This document shows positions 22,926-34,907 of a stretch of 64,000 nt of DNA, in pieces. The position numbers and the translations under genes were made by a program. How positions within the stretch are numbered: position 1 is the first letter of the stretch; each line of letters opens with the position of its first letter. The DNA is from Opisthorchis felineus (taxonomy: Eukaryota; Platyhelminthes; Trematoda; Opisthorchiida; Opisthorchiidae), in the NCBI GenBank assembly GCA_004794785.1, contig SJOL01008870.1, positions 668,662-732,661 of the forward strand, in the 5' to 3' direction. The notes below the pieces were generated by a model that was given only the letters and a program-made list of their open reading frames with translations, searched no databases and had not been told where the DNA came from.

Positions 22926-24100
22926 ATAACTGATAACCTAAGTGAACGAATCAGCGGCCATTCGATCAACACCCAAAAAACGCATCCTAGCTACAGACAT
23001 ATCGACACGTTTCCAGTTGGGCTGATCATTTCTTTTTTTTTACATCCGAGCATCTAGTGAGGGTAACTAACGGGATCGGTCGGGGCTGAGAGAAAGAGAG
23101 CCTCTTGTCTTGTTTTTCAGTAGCCAGGGAAAACCGATTTTCAAAGGTATTGGAATAAGTTCAGCTATCACACTAGATATAAGTCAGATGTTCGAAAGCT
23201 TGACCACAGGTACTGGTGTATACTGAGGTGCTACACAATTCTCTGACAAAGATGTACGCAGATTTTAATGGCTACCTTTGGCCTGTGGCGATAAGCTTGA
23301 AAACATATGATCTTGGTTGTTGATCCTGTGACAGTTGATGTGTTCTACGAAATTGAGAGTTGGCTTGCGACAATATAAATACTCACGAAATGGACAACTT
23401 AGTATCAATGGACAGCTCGTGAAATCCTAATTAGTGGACTAATACACTGCTTTACTTAATATGTTTGCTGGTTACGACTATTTGACAGTAGAAAGGGGTA
23501 TGTGAACAGGAAAACATAGCATTTTCCGCCTTTCACACGGCCAAAGAGTACCTCTTTCATCACGTGGGAGCGCTGGATGTTTCAAACTGGTTCAGACACA
23601 GTAGGATTTACTGGCGTATCAGGTTCACAAAGATACAAACGTCGTCGGCTCAAAAATTTAGTTTGTTAGCTCCCCTGGAACAGTAATGCAGTGTCAATAA
23701 AATTAAAGCAGAGTTATCATAAGACACACTGGTTAGAAAGCACTGTTTAGATCTACATCGACAAGATGACATCATCTAGTGGTCCAGTAATTTCTCCCAG
23801 TTTAGCGTTCACTTCTTGATGTATTTAAGCCTCTAGTATCGAATAACATTCTTTCAAGGTGTGGTTTGGATTGACTTGGTCCGACTGAATAATTCACATG
23901 CAACAAGGAATTAGTCCCCTCCATCCAAGGACATTCCTTCAATGAGATTAGGCAGTGCGGCTACAGCCATCTGATTACACACATGTTTGACATTTTGGTG
24001 TCTAACGGGCACCACTAAGCATACAGGGTGTTTTAGTGGCGATGTCATTGGAGTGTTTGGGATACTGCGTTAGAGAATTTATCCACTGATTTTCTATTAG

Positions 24101-24177
24101 GTCCCTAAATTCGGCAGTCTGATCAACCCAATTCGTCTGTCACTATTAGTACGGTGTACTATATGGCAAAGCCTGTA
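24101..24177 (+). CDS. Candidate internal exon with a perfect donor
   Basis: The acceptor gattttctattag ends at 24100 and GTAAGT begins at 24178. Frame 0 is the only open frame: 25 codons starting VPKFGSLINP plus two bases. No neighbouring exon could be tied to it and no family is recognised. Confidence 0.22.
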
Positions 24178-27100
24178 GTAAGTGCGCCCTAATTGAAATA
24201 ATCACTGCTAGTCATATTGTTTGAGCATTCACGGCGGATAATGAAGTGGGTAACTGTAAATTCTGCTGCAAAACCGGAAGCGCAGATATGAAAGTTATGT
24301 TGCAGAGCCTCACTTGAATCAGCCCACTAAAGAAGACACTGATAGGGAAAGTCTGCTTCTCACAACAGAAGCGAAAATTTCAGCACACCGATTACAGCCC
24401 GTAGGATATAGCACAGTTTAGTGTCACTCCGGATGATACTGGCATTGTAAAGTGTTTACTGTTGGAAGATCTGATCATGTCCCTCGGAACAGTAAGCGTG
24501 CACGGTAGCTATTAAAGATAAAATGAGAAAGCGAGTACCTTAGTATACTTACTTAATATGCTCAATATAATAATATATACTGTGAACCAAGGAGCAACGG
24601 AATGGACCCAAGGTAAAGTAACATTTTACTCTGTAAGTAACGCTCACTATCTACTGAGTTGTGGACCAAATTTTTCCACTATCTTTCTACTGCTTGAAAC
24701 TAATAATTTGAAAAAATCGGTAACAACTTCGGATGTTGCAGCTCAACAGCAGCACTGTTCGCAAATCAGTTGCCCAGCCCACTGGACAGATCAGCCACCG
24801 ATAAAAGCAACCAAGGTCAAGATACTCTGCCATTCGTTAAGCTCACTGTTCATAACCGGATTTTATTCAAGGCCGTGGTTCCCTAGACACTCAACTATCC
24901 AGTTATGTTTAATATGGAGCAGTTTAGTGTGGATTTAAGCGGGAAATGCAATAAGGCACATTCTACCGGTATCGGTTTGACTGCACATGGTGAACAACTT
25001 GCTCAGTGCCTTCTAAACTTACGTTTTTCAACTCAAACTTAACAAGCCGTGATTAGACAAAGGTAATTATTTGTCCTAAATCACTAAGTAGGACAACTCT
25101 CAGTGTAGTCTCTTGTTCGAATAAGTTCGAAGGTCCTCATGAAAGGTTTCAACTTACTGACGACGTTCTTAGGAATAGGATAACTGACCGGATATGCATA
25201 TGAAGTTATTTTTAGACAAGAAGCTAATTTTAAATTTTACTGGGTTCAGCGGTCGTATAGGGGACTAAAGCGGAAAGCGACATCTTTGAAAAAAAAAACT
25301 CATCTGAAATCTCATCCAGCATGTAGCATAAAATGTGTTAGTAAGAGGCATCCCAAATTTTCGGGTAAATGACTTCCCCCGGGCGTTATCCTTGAATTAC
25401 CATGTGTTAGACATCCAGCTGAACCAAACAAGAGGAATATAACCCACTTCCACAGGGCATAGTGGGACATATATCTTATATGCTTGTTTATTCACTCCGA
25501 CTCACGTGGTTGTATAAGAATGAGTTCAGGGTGCAGCTTTGTAGTTTCAAAATAGATTATGAAGGCGAACAACCGAATGCATGCTTCAGGATGACCAGGT
25601 CTTTCTGAAGCCAGTGTTGTTGCCCTGACCAATAAGCTGACGAACAAAAATACGGTATATTCGTTGGTGTGGGTGTACGCGCATGATCATAGATACAACT
25701 GGCTTGTGAATTTTGCTAACTGAAGTCTGTTTTAACCGGGGTTTCAAGCGGGGACACGCTTGATCGTCACTTGAGGATTAGTATGTAAACCGTCCTCCTG
25801 AGTTGTGAACGCGCCTTTGTACGATAAGGCAACCGATATCCAAACATTCCCAGAGAGGATCATGTCCAAGAACTCGGGTGGTCCAGTGGTCGTCACGGCG
25901 GATTTCCATTTCGAGGACCCGTTCTAAATTCCTGCACGGACACATTCAAGCTGGTAGTGGGCCTTAAATCGGAAATTGTAGGCACGTTTTGTTTCATCAA
26001 TAAAAAGTGTAACAAGTCACATTTTTACATACTGATTTTACATAGTACTTTTTCCTAAGCTAAAGAGACTGATCATTCTCACAAACTCGGAAAAGCAGTT
26101 AACGACAGATTGCGCGAAATTACGTTGCTCCATCTTGTTCGATACATTTGTGAAGAAAACAGTTGGGAAAAATTGCAGCATAATTTGGCGGCTTAAAGGT
26201 CAGGTGCGGTGTTATCACTCCGTCTACATGAACAGTGAAGGCTGTGCGCATCTGACATGCACATCAGCTAGGCACTGCCCTGTACACATTTTTGTAACAG
26301 AGCAGCCAGACTGGGTGGCGTGCTGGAGGCTCGTAAACGTGATCTCTACAACCACTATCTAGGTGTTGATCCCCTGAGTTTGAATTTTCCATCAAGTTGG
26401 GCGTTCATCAGAAAATTTAGACCTGTGACTGCTCTGTGCAAATACGTTGTGGGTAGTATCACGCCCTCAAGCATACTTAAAGTTGATATGGCGGTGTTAG
26501 AAATAGTAGGCGGGATTTGCTGAATAACTTTGGAATGTGGGCTGCGCGAAAAATAACTGCAAAATTACCAGCGTGAAAGATGTACCTCGTAGTCCATACG
26601 AGTCGTATGATCCCTACACAGCTCACAACACCAGCAAGATAAGGAAAGTGGGCAAATACAACTATCTAGTTCAATTCGCTTGGTCATAATTTGCAGAGCT
26701 TCCGCATAAAACAGTCTGGGTAAGTTTTTGCAGTACGGTCATCAAGATTTTCTGGAGTGTCTCGGAAGTGCAAGTCTTTCTCCCCACCTTCAAGTTGGAT
26801 TCTCACCAGACTTTGTTTGATCGACACAGGCACGCAACTGTCAGATAAGATATACTGTCCTTCCCACGTAGACTTTTGGTAATTGCAGCTCTTCAGCTTA
26901 CTATCTGGTATGTGCTGAGCCAATGTGTTGATTAACGGTGAAGATTTGTGACATTCCGTTTTCTGGGCACAAACGTGAGCCTAGGCTGTCTAATCTAGCC
27001 CCCTCTCATGCAGTCTAATGGTCATCCTGCGGATGCGGAAGCATTTCGCCTGACAGGGCAGACGGATCTCTAGCGAAGCATGTGGCAGAGCATATTCTAA

Positions 27101-27864
27101 ATATGAGCTCCAGATATTATCATGAAAACTAGCGCATCAGAAGTCAAGTCGCCATCCTGCCACTGATCAGATATCTGCAAAGTGCTGGTAAACCGGGTCA
27201 ACCTGGTCAGTTCCTTCCGAATCTTGCTGTGCAACACAAAACCCGAGGTTTCAACAACAGGCGGATCTCTGCTGCTCAAATCTAACCGGCTCCGAATATG
27301 TGCACAAAAACAATGCTAAAGCTCGCATTGATCTGGTGACTTGCAAAAATGATCCAATCAATGTCTGTTTGACGTTGTGTCTACTCTTTATTGACATAAC
27401 TGGCATGTTACTAAGGAGAATAAAATAAATTTTAACACACTGCAACAAATTGCTTCTGTCAGTTCTAATCGGATGATAAAGGAACACAATACTCCAAATT
27501 ATTCGACAAAAAAATTCTCAAACCATTATACCGCCCTTCGTTATATGGGTTGCAACTCAGTCATACGTATTCAGTGTGCTTCTTAGTCGGCCCATAGTTT
27601 CATGGTTGCATAAAACAATGGCAAGATTCGTCACCGACTGCAGCCTTAGAGCTAAAATGTCAAAATAAACAACAACTAAGTGATGTCTTCGACACTATTT
27701 TTATCTAGTCGTAACAATAGGAAGTGTTGTAGTGCAGCCAACAATGCAAATCTTTATAGCATTTTAACTTTAACTCATTCTCAATCGTAAGAACATGTCT
27801 AAGCATCACTCACATGATGCTTGATAGAAGACTGAAGACTAAGGACGTGACTATATAATGTCTG

Positions 27865-27995
27865 TATAAAGTATCGCGATATCTGAAACATGAGGCGGCC
27901 TGTGTGCAGCACATTCAGTTGAAGAACATCATAAACGAGAGACTCACTTGAGTCTCCCGTGAAAACCAAATTGATTTGCAAATGAGTGTATTTGT
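27865..27995 (+). repeat. Repeat family B, block b
   Basis: It contains GCGATATC, ACATGAGGCGGCCTGTGTGC, CACATTCAGTTGA, GAGAGACTCACTTGAGTC and AAAACCAAATTGATTTGCAA in the same order as in the copy at 48044-48180. Confidence 0.55.
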
Positions 27996-28721
27996 CGAGA
28001 CCTCGGTTGTTTACTTTTAACAGCTTTGCAGGCATGATCGATTTCTAAATCTGCCAATGATAAAGAGGACGGAAGTACTCCAGAAAAATCGGCTCAAATA
28101 AATAAACACTCTAGTCGCATCAGGAGCATAGCTGGCAGTAGTTAATCATCAAGAGCGAGAAAACTGTAATCATGACTATTACGCCACATGCAGGCCGAAT
28201 GCAAACCGTTTTCACTTATCGTTGAGACCAGTGAAATGTTCCCATAGGTGTTCTGCATTCAGCTTGATTCTATGAGCTTTGTGCGTAGCAAATCGACGCT
28301 GATCGTAAATTCAGTAGATGAAGATCTATAGCATGATGTACTTAAATCTGAATGCCCTAAGTGGAACAAAAATACAGGTCTCAAAGGGAATTCAAACAGG
28401 CATTTTTCTGTGCAGCCGAGAACCAATATATTATTGGAGTGACCGCACTTATTATTCAAGTTATGTTGCTGGAGGCTTCGCTTCGTTTAGAGACCGTTGT
28501 GTACAGCTTATAGTCAGTCGTGATGACAACAGTTTGGTTTAACTCAGGCAGTTGTTGGTGTGTAATTCGTTGCTGAGTCGACGTTCGGCTAGAAGGAATC
28601 ATGGCGTCAAAAATCAAACCAAGAGTCATCCAACTGGTATGCTGAATAACCGCACAGAGGGATCATCAAAAATTTTAATTTCACTGTAAAAACAGCATTT
28701 TACTTATCTCCTCTACCAAAG

Positions 28722-29012
28722 CATGTGACCACTCCATTTGAATGGACCGTGATATTAATTTACCCTCTCCTAAAACACATCTCTGAGACGTCTTTTTTCG
28801 AAATTCATGGCGGAAAAGTATCTCACTGGGATGATATACGCTGGTATCAACATAATTCTGGTGATGTACATATTCAGGATTTCTTCCAGTATTTGCTAGA
28901 ACCGAAATATACATTTAGAACAACTGGCAATCATTTTTTTCACAGTACTAAAAATGAAAAGCGCCGTAACAGTCAACCAAATTCAAACAGAATAGATCAC
29001 AATGCATCATAG
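28722..29012 (+). CDS. Candidate terminal exon, faintly like an E1 enzyme C-terminus
   Basis: The acceptor tatctcctctaccaaag ends at 28721 and the frame runs 96 codons to TAG. The middle reads SHWDDI, then GDVHIQDFFQYLLEPKY, then GNHFFHS. The order and spacing (WD, a GD before a hydrophobic helix, then a G preceding an aromatic-rich strand) faintly resemble the C-terminal ubiquitin-fold domain of E1 ubiquitin-activating enzymes. This is resemblance by eye only. The exon carries no catalytic residues, and no upstream E1 exons were found. Confidence 0.25.
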   Translation, partial: HVTTPFEWTVILIYPLLKHISETSFFEIHGGKVSHWDDIRWYQHNSGDVHIQDFFQYLLEPKYTFRTTGNHFFHSTKNEKRRNSQPNSNRIDHNAS

Positions 29013-29220
29013 ATCGGGAAACACCACTCAGGACAGTGGACAAGACCCTGAAAGAAAAGCTATGTAGCCAACTTATCAAAGATCACCACGCAACACAAAT
29101 TGAAAACGAGCGAACAAAATCACGGAAATGCCACATTCCGGAGCCAGTTACATCAGATGAGATCCGATACTGTTTGAAAAATTATATATACCTAAGTAGG
29201 TAGTGAGGAAATACTTACTC

Positions 29221-29310
29221 AGCTACGCACTGATGTCTCCTCGAATGATGACGAGACGACTTCAAGCTAATTGCCCAACTCGGCCAACCGATCATCAACC
29301 ACCTAATCAA
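29221..29310 (+). repeat. Dispersed repeat A, copy 3, opposite orientation
   Basis: The string ctgatgtctcctcgaatgat and the following aattgcccaactcggccaac are a diverged reverse complement of the copy 1 core. More substitutions than copies 1 and 2. Confidence 0.45.
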
Positions 29311-31695
29311 CCGCCAATTAGGGGACCTGGTTTATGACCTCGTGAGAATGTAAGTGCAAAGCCATGTTTCGATAGACGCCCTTAAGGTCGCTGTCACAAA
29401 CTCCCATTGTGGCATTCGGATCCTTGAGAGGCAGATATGGTGCAGCGTTGGGTTGCTAGCACCAGTGATTTCTTAAAGAATGCTGTGACATTCCGGAATA
29501 ACCGTAGGTTCAGTCTGTTTGTTGCGCGCCATGCATTGTCAAACAACGCAGATTACCACTGAGGAACTGAGTTCGTTCACAATAACTTATGTCATGCCCT
29601 TGCTACCGGCATGATAAAATGAACGGGAGTGGTGAAACAAGTGAATTCAGGTCGACCGGACGAAGTTAGCTCATGGGTTTTTGAGCGTGTCACTCTGTGT
29701 ATTACTTTGCAGTTCAGTTACCACTGTGTGCTGATAACTTGCCTACAGTAGGCTTCTTTCCGTAAAATTAACAGACAAACGACGTCGCTTTGTACCGCCC
29801 TAGGCTGGGCCTAACCAAGAAGATACTGATCTCACTAACTATTGAATGACGCGCACTGACTGGCGGGCTGACTAGTTTGGACTTTTTCATGAGCGCACGT
29901 GTAGATTAAGCTTAAACCTATTGGTTTTAGAGATAATCAGCAGTTTGGAGATGTAGTGACTCAGAAATGCGCTCAGGAAAACGCTTGGCTGCTCCTGTGA
30001 AAGCATTGAGTCACCACAGTTTTACGTGAAAGAATCTTTATTTTCACACTTCCACTTTGAAAATTCTATTGAGATGCCTCGTTGCTTCTAGCGAGACATC
30101 TTATGAGTGATGCTTAGACATGTGCTAGAAATTTGAAAAATAATTAATTTTTGTAGGAGGTACAGTCTTCACAACGCTTGGAAGGGTGGGGAATAACCCT
30201 AGTTGCAAACCAAACGACTCATTCAATCAGTAACTGAACTTTATTTTCTTCTTAGAATGAGATGACTGTGCTTTGTCTGAAATATTCATAAGCAACTCAT
30301 CCATACACATTTTTCTCACGATTTTTTGAATGCGCTCGCGTCACTCATACAAAGTCCAGACAAGAAATAATGCAGACTAGCAAATCTGTTAGCACTTTCA
30401 CTGAACCGGCGTTTCGTAACACCACACCAAAGCATTCCATGGGAACTTGATATAGTCAGGCGATGAACCCTGTCTTTCGCATCCAGACAAAAAAGTATTG
30501 CTAAATGTCAATTATTTACCTTTGATCAACTAATGCCTTTCATTTAAATCCAGTATTCACAATGCACCGTGAAACCGCAGTTCAAGCAATTGAGTTTGTA
30601 GAATTATGCCATTATTCTAGTCCCGGGTGAGAAAAAAGTTTAATTAGGTTTCGATGAACACGAACAAAAGAACTGTTTTTTTGTGTGTGAACAATTCTAC
30701 TCCATTGGTGCACCGAAGACTCGGCTTCATCTATACTGCGATCTGGAGTGTGGTTCGGTTAGCTGTTGAGCACACATTCACGGAAACAATTACGGGTGGA
30801 ATAAGTCAATCAAATTTCGAAACACAATTGAGATGCGCACTTAGTTGGGTTTAGCTAACCCGTGCATGGAACATTCATTTTGCTGGATTGTTTAGATCGG
30901 AAAGTTTTGATACCGGTGGTAATAATGCTGCGTTAATATACTTAAAGATGTAGGGTACAAAATACTGAAATTTGAATGAAGCGCTCGACTAAACTCTCGA
31001 ACCGTTGTCATTATGTTTCTAAACATCAGATGAGCTCATGTTTCACTTGTGAATGTTTGGTTAGCACTAACCAATGGGATTATTACAGTTATTTTATAGG
31101 TCTTTCGTCGATGGACATTGTTTGTTCATCGGGATCCCCCCAAGGTGGCTGCGGGAATTCTATAAGAATGGTTGTCATAACGTATGTAGCCAGATCTTGC
31201 AGCTTAATTATAATGGTTATTTTTTTACGCATCCTGTTCCAGCCAGATAATTTGGCATTCCTGTGTTTTTTGAGCCCACGAAATGTGAGGTAAAGTATAC
31301 TTCCTGAAAACCCCTGTTTCCATGCAGATTTAATTAGCTCTCAGTAGCTCAGTAGCCTGGCTCAGTGAAAGAAGCGTCTGCCTGTATTCCGTTGATGGGG
31401 TCCCTACCCAGGTAAATGCTTGTGATGGCGCACGCTGGATCCTGATGAATATATCGACCAGTGTTGCAAGCCTAACGAGATATCTCATTCTGCCCTGAGA
31501 GATAAATCGTCCATCTCTCACACAGATTCACTGCTGTCCCGCAGCTGTGTTCACCTCAAAATATGCGCCGCACTCATGGTCGCCAGTGTAGTCAACCCAA
31601 AGTTTTGCTCGCAAGCTGCTGACAAGTCAATAAAACAACATCCACTCGAGAAAACAGTAAAAGCGCAACTTGCGACATCAATCGCATGAATTCAA

Positions 31696-31720
31696 GTGTG
31701 TGTGTGTGTGTGTGCGTGTG
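31696..31720. repeat. GT microsatellite
   Basis: A 19-base GT run, one C interruption, then GTGTG. Confidence 0.95.
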
Positions 31721-32928
31721 AGCACTCGTGCGTCGATCACTTGACGATGGACGTTCGAAAATCTGTGGGCTTGAGTTTAGCTGGCGAAAATTCAGTCAGT
31801 TCACGTATATAGTTAGCAATAACGGAAATGTAACCGAATTTTCTCAAATAAGTTTTGGATTAGTGATAGGCTTGTATTTACGCGTAAGACTGCATTCAGT
31901 GAACAGGTGTTTAGAAGGCAATAAACCATCTTTCTATTCTCTCAAACTAGATACGCTGCTTTAGTGGGTTGCCCGACGCACTTAGTAAGTACAGATGCAA
32001 TCAGCGGTCTGGTTGAAAGCAATCCATTCATCCCACTCTGCATAGATTTAAGGGGGTGGCCTTTTTATGAAGCTCACCTACAGATGAAGAATACATATTC
32101 AACTTGCGACAAAGGTTGCCCATCTGGGAAAGCAGGCCAGGGTACCACTAATACGAGTCAACCGACTGATCTGTGACGCCAAGTAGTAACTTTTCTCCAT
32201 ATCCGCGAAGCTGTAAGTTTAGCCTGGATGCTGAATGATTCCTCGTCGATTTCAGTCGGACTTAAATTAACACCTGCAGGCATAGATGACATACTTCGTT
32301 ATAGTGAAGACTGCACTCTTCCAACGGAGTGTTTTTCGAAACCTCTTATTCGAGATTAGTGGCAAATATCGGTGTCCAGGTTATACAACTGGCTCTGTCA
32401 ATTAAGATGCCCATGTGTCCGATAGGGAAGGATGGCCATGTACAAAATGGCTACGCACATGGGATAGGGATAACAGGTATTCAGATCGCAATGGCAGACA
32501 AAATTCCCACAGTCCCAGCAAGTGACAGGCGCAGCTTTTGACACCTGAAGACGCCAAGACTATATGGACACCAACTAGTTCCGTAACTAAAACTGGTTTT
32601 GTCGGTCTGGCTGTGGTGTAAAAAACAGGTTAATGTAACCCTCATGTAGCGACGTAATTGGGATTTTCGAGAAAGATTTGTGTTTGAGGTATGAATTAAG
32701 CTTTTTTTGAGTCTCAATCCAATAATCCTGTTGAGATAACATCCAGGCTTGGTCTATTGCGCGACAAGGCTCTCATCTCACTCAAATGAGAGTTCTATTC
32801 ATACAACGGCTTTGACATGAATATTGAATTCAATTGGGATGGATGACAAGTCCCAGGCCATTTGAAATTACCCTAACATTGCTGAATAACCAAGGAGCAA
32901 GAAGTGGGTCAAACTAAATTGTGTGCCG

Positions 32929-32931
<3 letters not shown>

Positions 32932-32970
<39 letters not shown>
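32932..32970. repeat. AT microsatellite, 39 bases
   Basis: An uninterrupted AT dinucleotide run. It makes the alternating Tyr-Ile tail of a spurious minus-strand frame. Confidence 0.97.
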
Positions 32971-32973
<3 letters not shown>

Positions 32974-33252
32974 AAAACAACAGATCTGGGCACAACATTT
33001 CTCAGACGTTATGGGTTTGAATGGAGTAGGTTCATTCTTGGGCCCACTTAGGAGGGTGAAGAAATTACAGGTTAAGTGCTTATGAAGGCAGGGTATAGCA
33101 ACTATCACTGTCACGAACAAGTAAAGGAACCAGCCCAGATAAAAACCACCTTCGATTATTCGGATGACTGTTTGAATACATATGTACACGAATAATTCTA
33201 ACAGGTGGTTTCACAGAAGCACAGACTTTGTGTTGACCAGATATTTTCGCAG

Positions 33253-33482
33253 ACAGATTTGGGGCACAGGCTCATAAATATCAACCATATGAAGCATATA
33301 GAATAGACAGGCTGGTGATGAGTTGGAGCAGTTATCGGAACCGAGCCGTAGTTAAAAATGGTACTGTCTCAGTGGATGTTGCGATTTCACCGAGCGGAAA
33401 ATTTCTGGCCACTTTTGTTTGGGAATGTGACGCAAAGATGAATTCAGTTGTTGTCGGTAGGAAACACGAAACTGCATATTAG
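33253..33482 (+). CDS. Candidate exon, 75 open codons, unknown function
   Basis: The acceptor atattttcgcag ends at 33252. The frame with two leading bases stays open for 75 codons to TAG at 33480. It contains SVDVAISPSGKFLATFVW, whose SPSGKFLAT core looks like one strand pair of a WD40 repeat, but a single short match is weak. A donor-like GTAGGA near 33458 leaves phase 1. It would fit the acceptor at about 34082, after which 22 codons run to a stop. Confidence 0.22.
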
Positions 33483-34797
33483 TTAGCCAGTTCCCATCGA
33501 ATAGATTATCAGGTGAAGTCATCTGATCGGAATATGGTAAATCATTTGAGCTCAAAAGGAAGACTTCCACAGTTGTGGACGATCGTGTGTAAACATTAAC
33601 GAACCGCAAACCTCCTCCCCCATAAAATGGCCCTTTCTGCTATGATATGTCATTCGCTGTGGCCATATGACTAAGCACGATAAACGAAAGCGTCAACATA
33701 TTACCTATTACTTGCGCAAATAGATCCAAATTTGCTTATCTTTGCCGAAGTCGTAGCCGGAAAGGAGTGGTGTGACACAACCCCGGAGAATACTACACAG
33801 AGGGTGGAAAAATAGCTCAACCAAAGGACAGAATGTAGCACATCTCCTGTAAAGGAAACATGCTCTGGCTCTTTGGAAAATTTCTGCCTAGTTTTGTTAG
33901 TATAAACCGGAATTTCTGTCCGAAAAACTAATTACAAGGCTGTTTTAGGCTATATCCTATATAAGCCTCAAAAGCTTTGAGATGAGTATGAGTCGTAAGT
34001 ATATGCTTGTTGGATGCAGGGCCATCAGATTATTTCCAAATGATATTTCAGTTCACTAAACCGTCCTGACTTTCTCCCACAGCGTGTCAAAATAAGCGCC
34101 TATTGATCCTTGTAGATTTATTTTACGGTTTCACCAGGCAAAAAATGGGGTAAAATCCTGTCGTTATTTTGGTTGCAGTTCCATTTACAAATTACTTGAA
34201 GAAAGACATTGAAATACTTATTCTCCGTGAGACACGCTTTATGTAGATTGAAGCGCGCAGACTGGGATATTACAGACGAACAATAAAGTGAAGGTTGCTC
34301 AACACGCTCTTTTTAAAGTAGACTAAGCAAGATTGCAACAAAATGATCACCCGCTCTCCCAAATCTGCAGATTCAGTAACACTGTAAAAAATCGGGGATC
34401 ATCTGGCCAATACTCATCGGTTTACCTCATGAAGTGAGTTGAACACTACTCAAATCACAAGACCAGTACTTTCATTGTTATTGTGGTGAATTTGACTTGT
34501 GGTAGTGTGAGTTCTGGTGTCTAGTATATTGTTTATTGAGTAAGGGGAATCGGTTTTGTAGTTTACGGTTTGTTATCCTAGTATCCACCACAGACGGTTC
34601 ACACAGCAGTATGTATATTGAACTACTTACAGAACACGAGAGGAATGGACTGGGAAACTTAAAACGTACTTTCATCTGGTCACTGCTCAATATAACAATA
34701 AGGATATTTTTTAAATCGAAACTAATCTGTTGCAGAATCAACCTTCAAGGAACACATCTGACGAGAATTTCTAAATAGGTTGTTGACATTTCCACAG

Positions 34798-34907
34798 TTT
34801 GAGCAAAACACCAATAAAACATTTGGTAAAACGCAAGACGGAGAATGTAGATCCATGTGCTGAGACACACCAGAGCGTTTTAGGAAGCACAAATCACTCA
34901 AGAGAAG
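34798..34907 (+). CDS. Candidate internal exon, unknown function
   Basis: The acceptor gttgacatttccacag ends at 34797 and the donor GTCAGT begins at 34908. The open frame is one base, 36 codons and one base. The peptide is basic and polar (KHLVKRKTENVDP) and unrecognised. Confidence 0.2.

Noticed and set aside
24558..24938. 126-codon + frame
   Set aside because: Within chance length. A perfect GTAAGT at about 24632 lies inside it, so at most its first part could be an exon, and no good acceptor with matching phase was found.
31340..31400. tRNA-like A-box string (tagctcagtagcctggctcag)
   Set aside because: No B box of the GGTTCGA type at the right distance and no cloverleaf could be drawn, so neither a tRNA nor a tRNA-derived SINE can be claimed.
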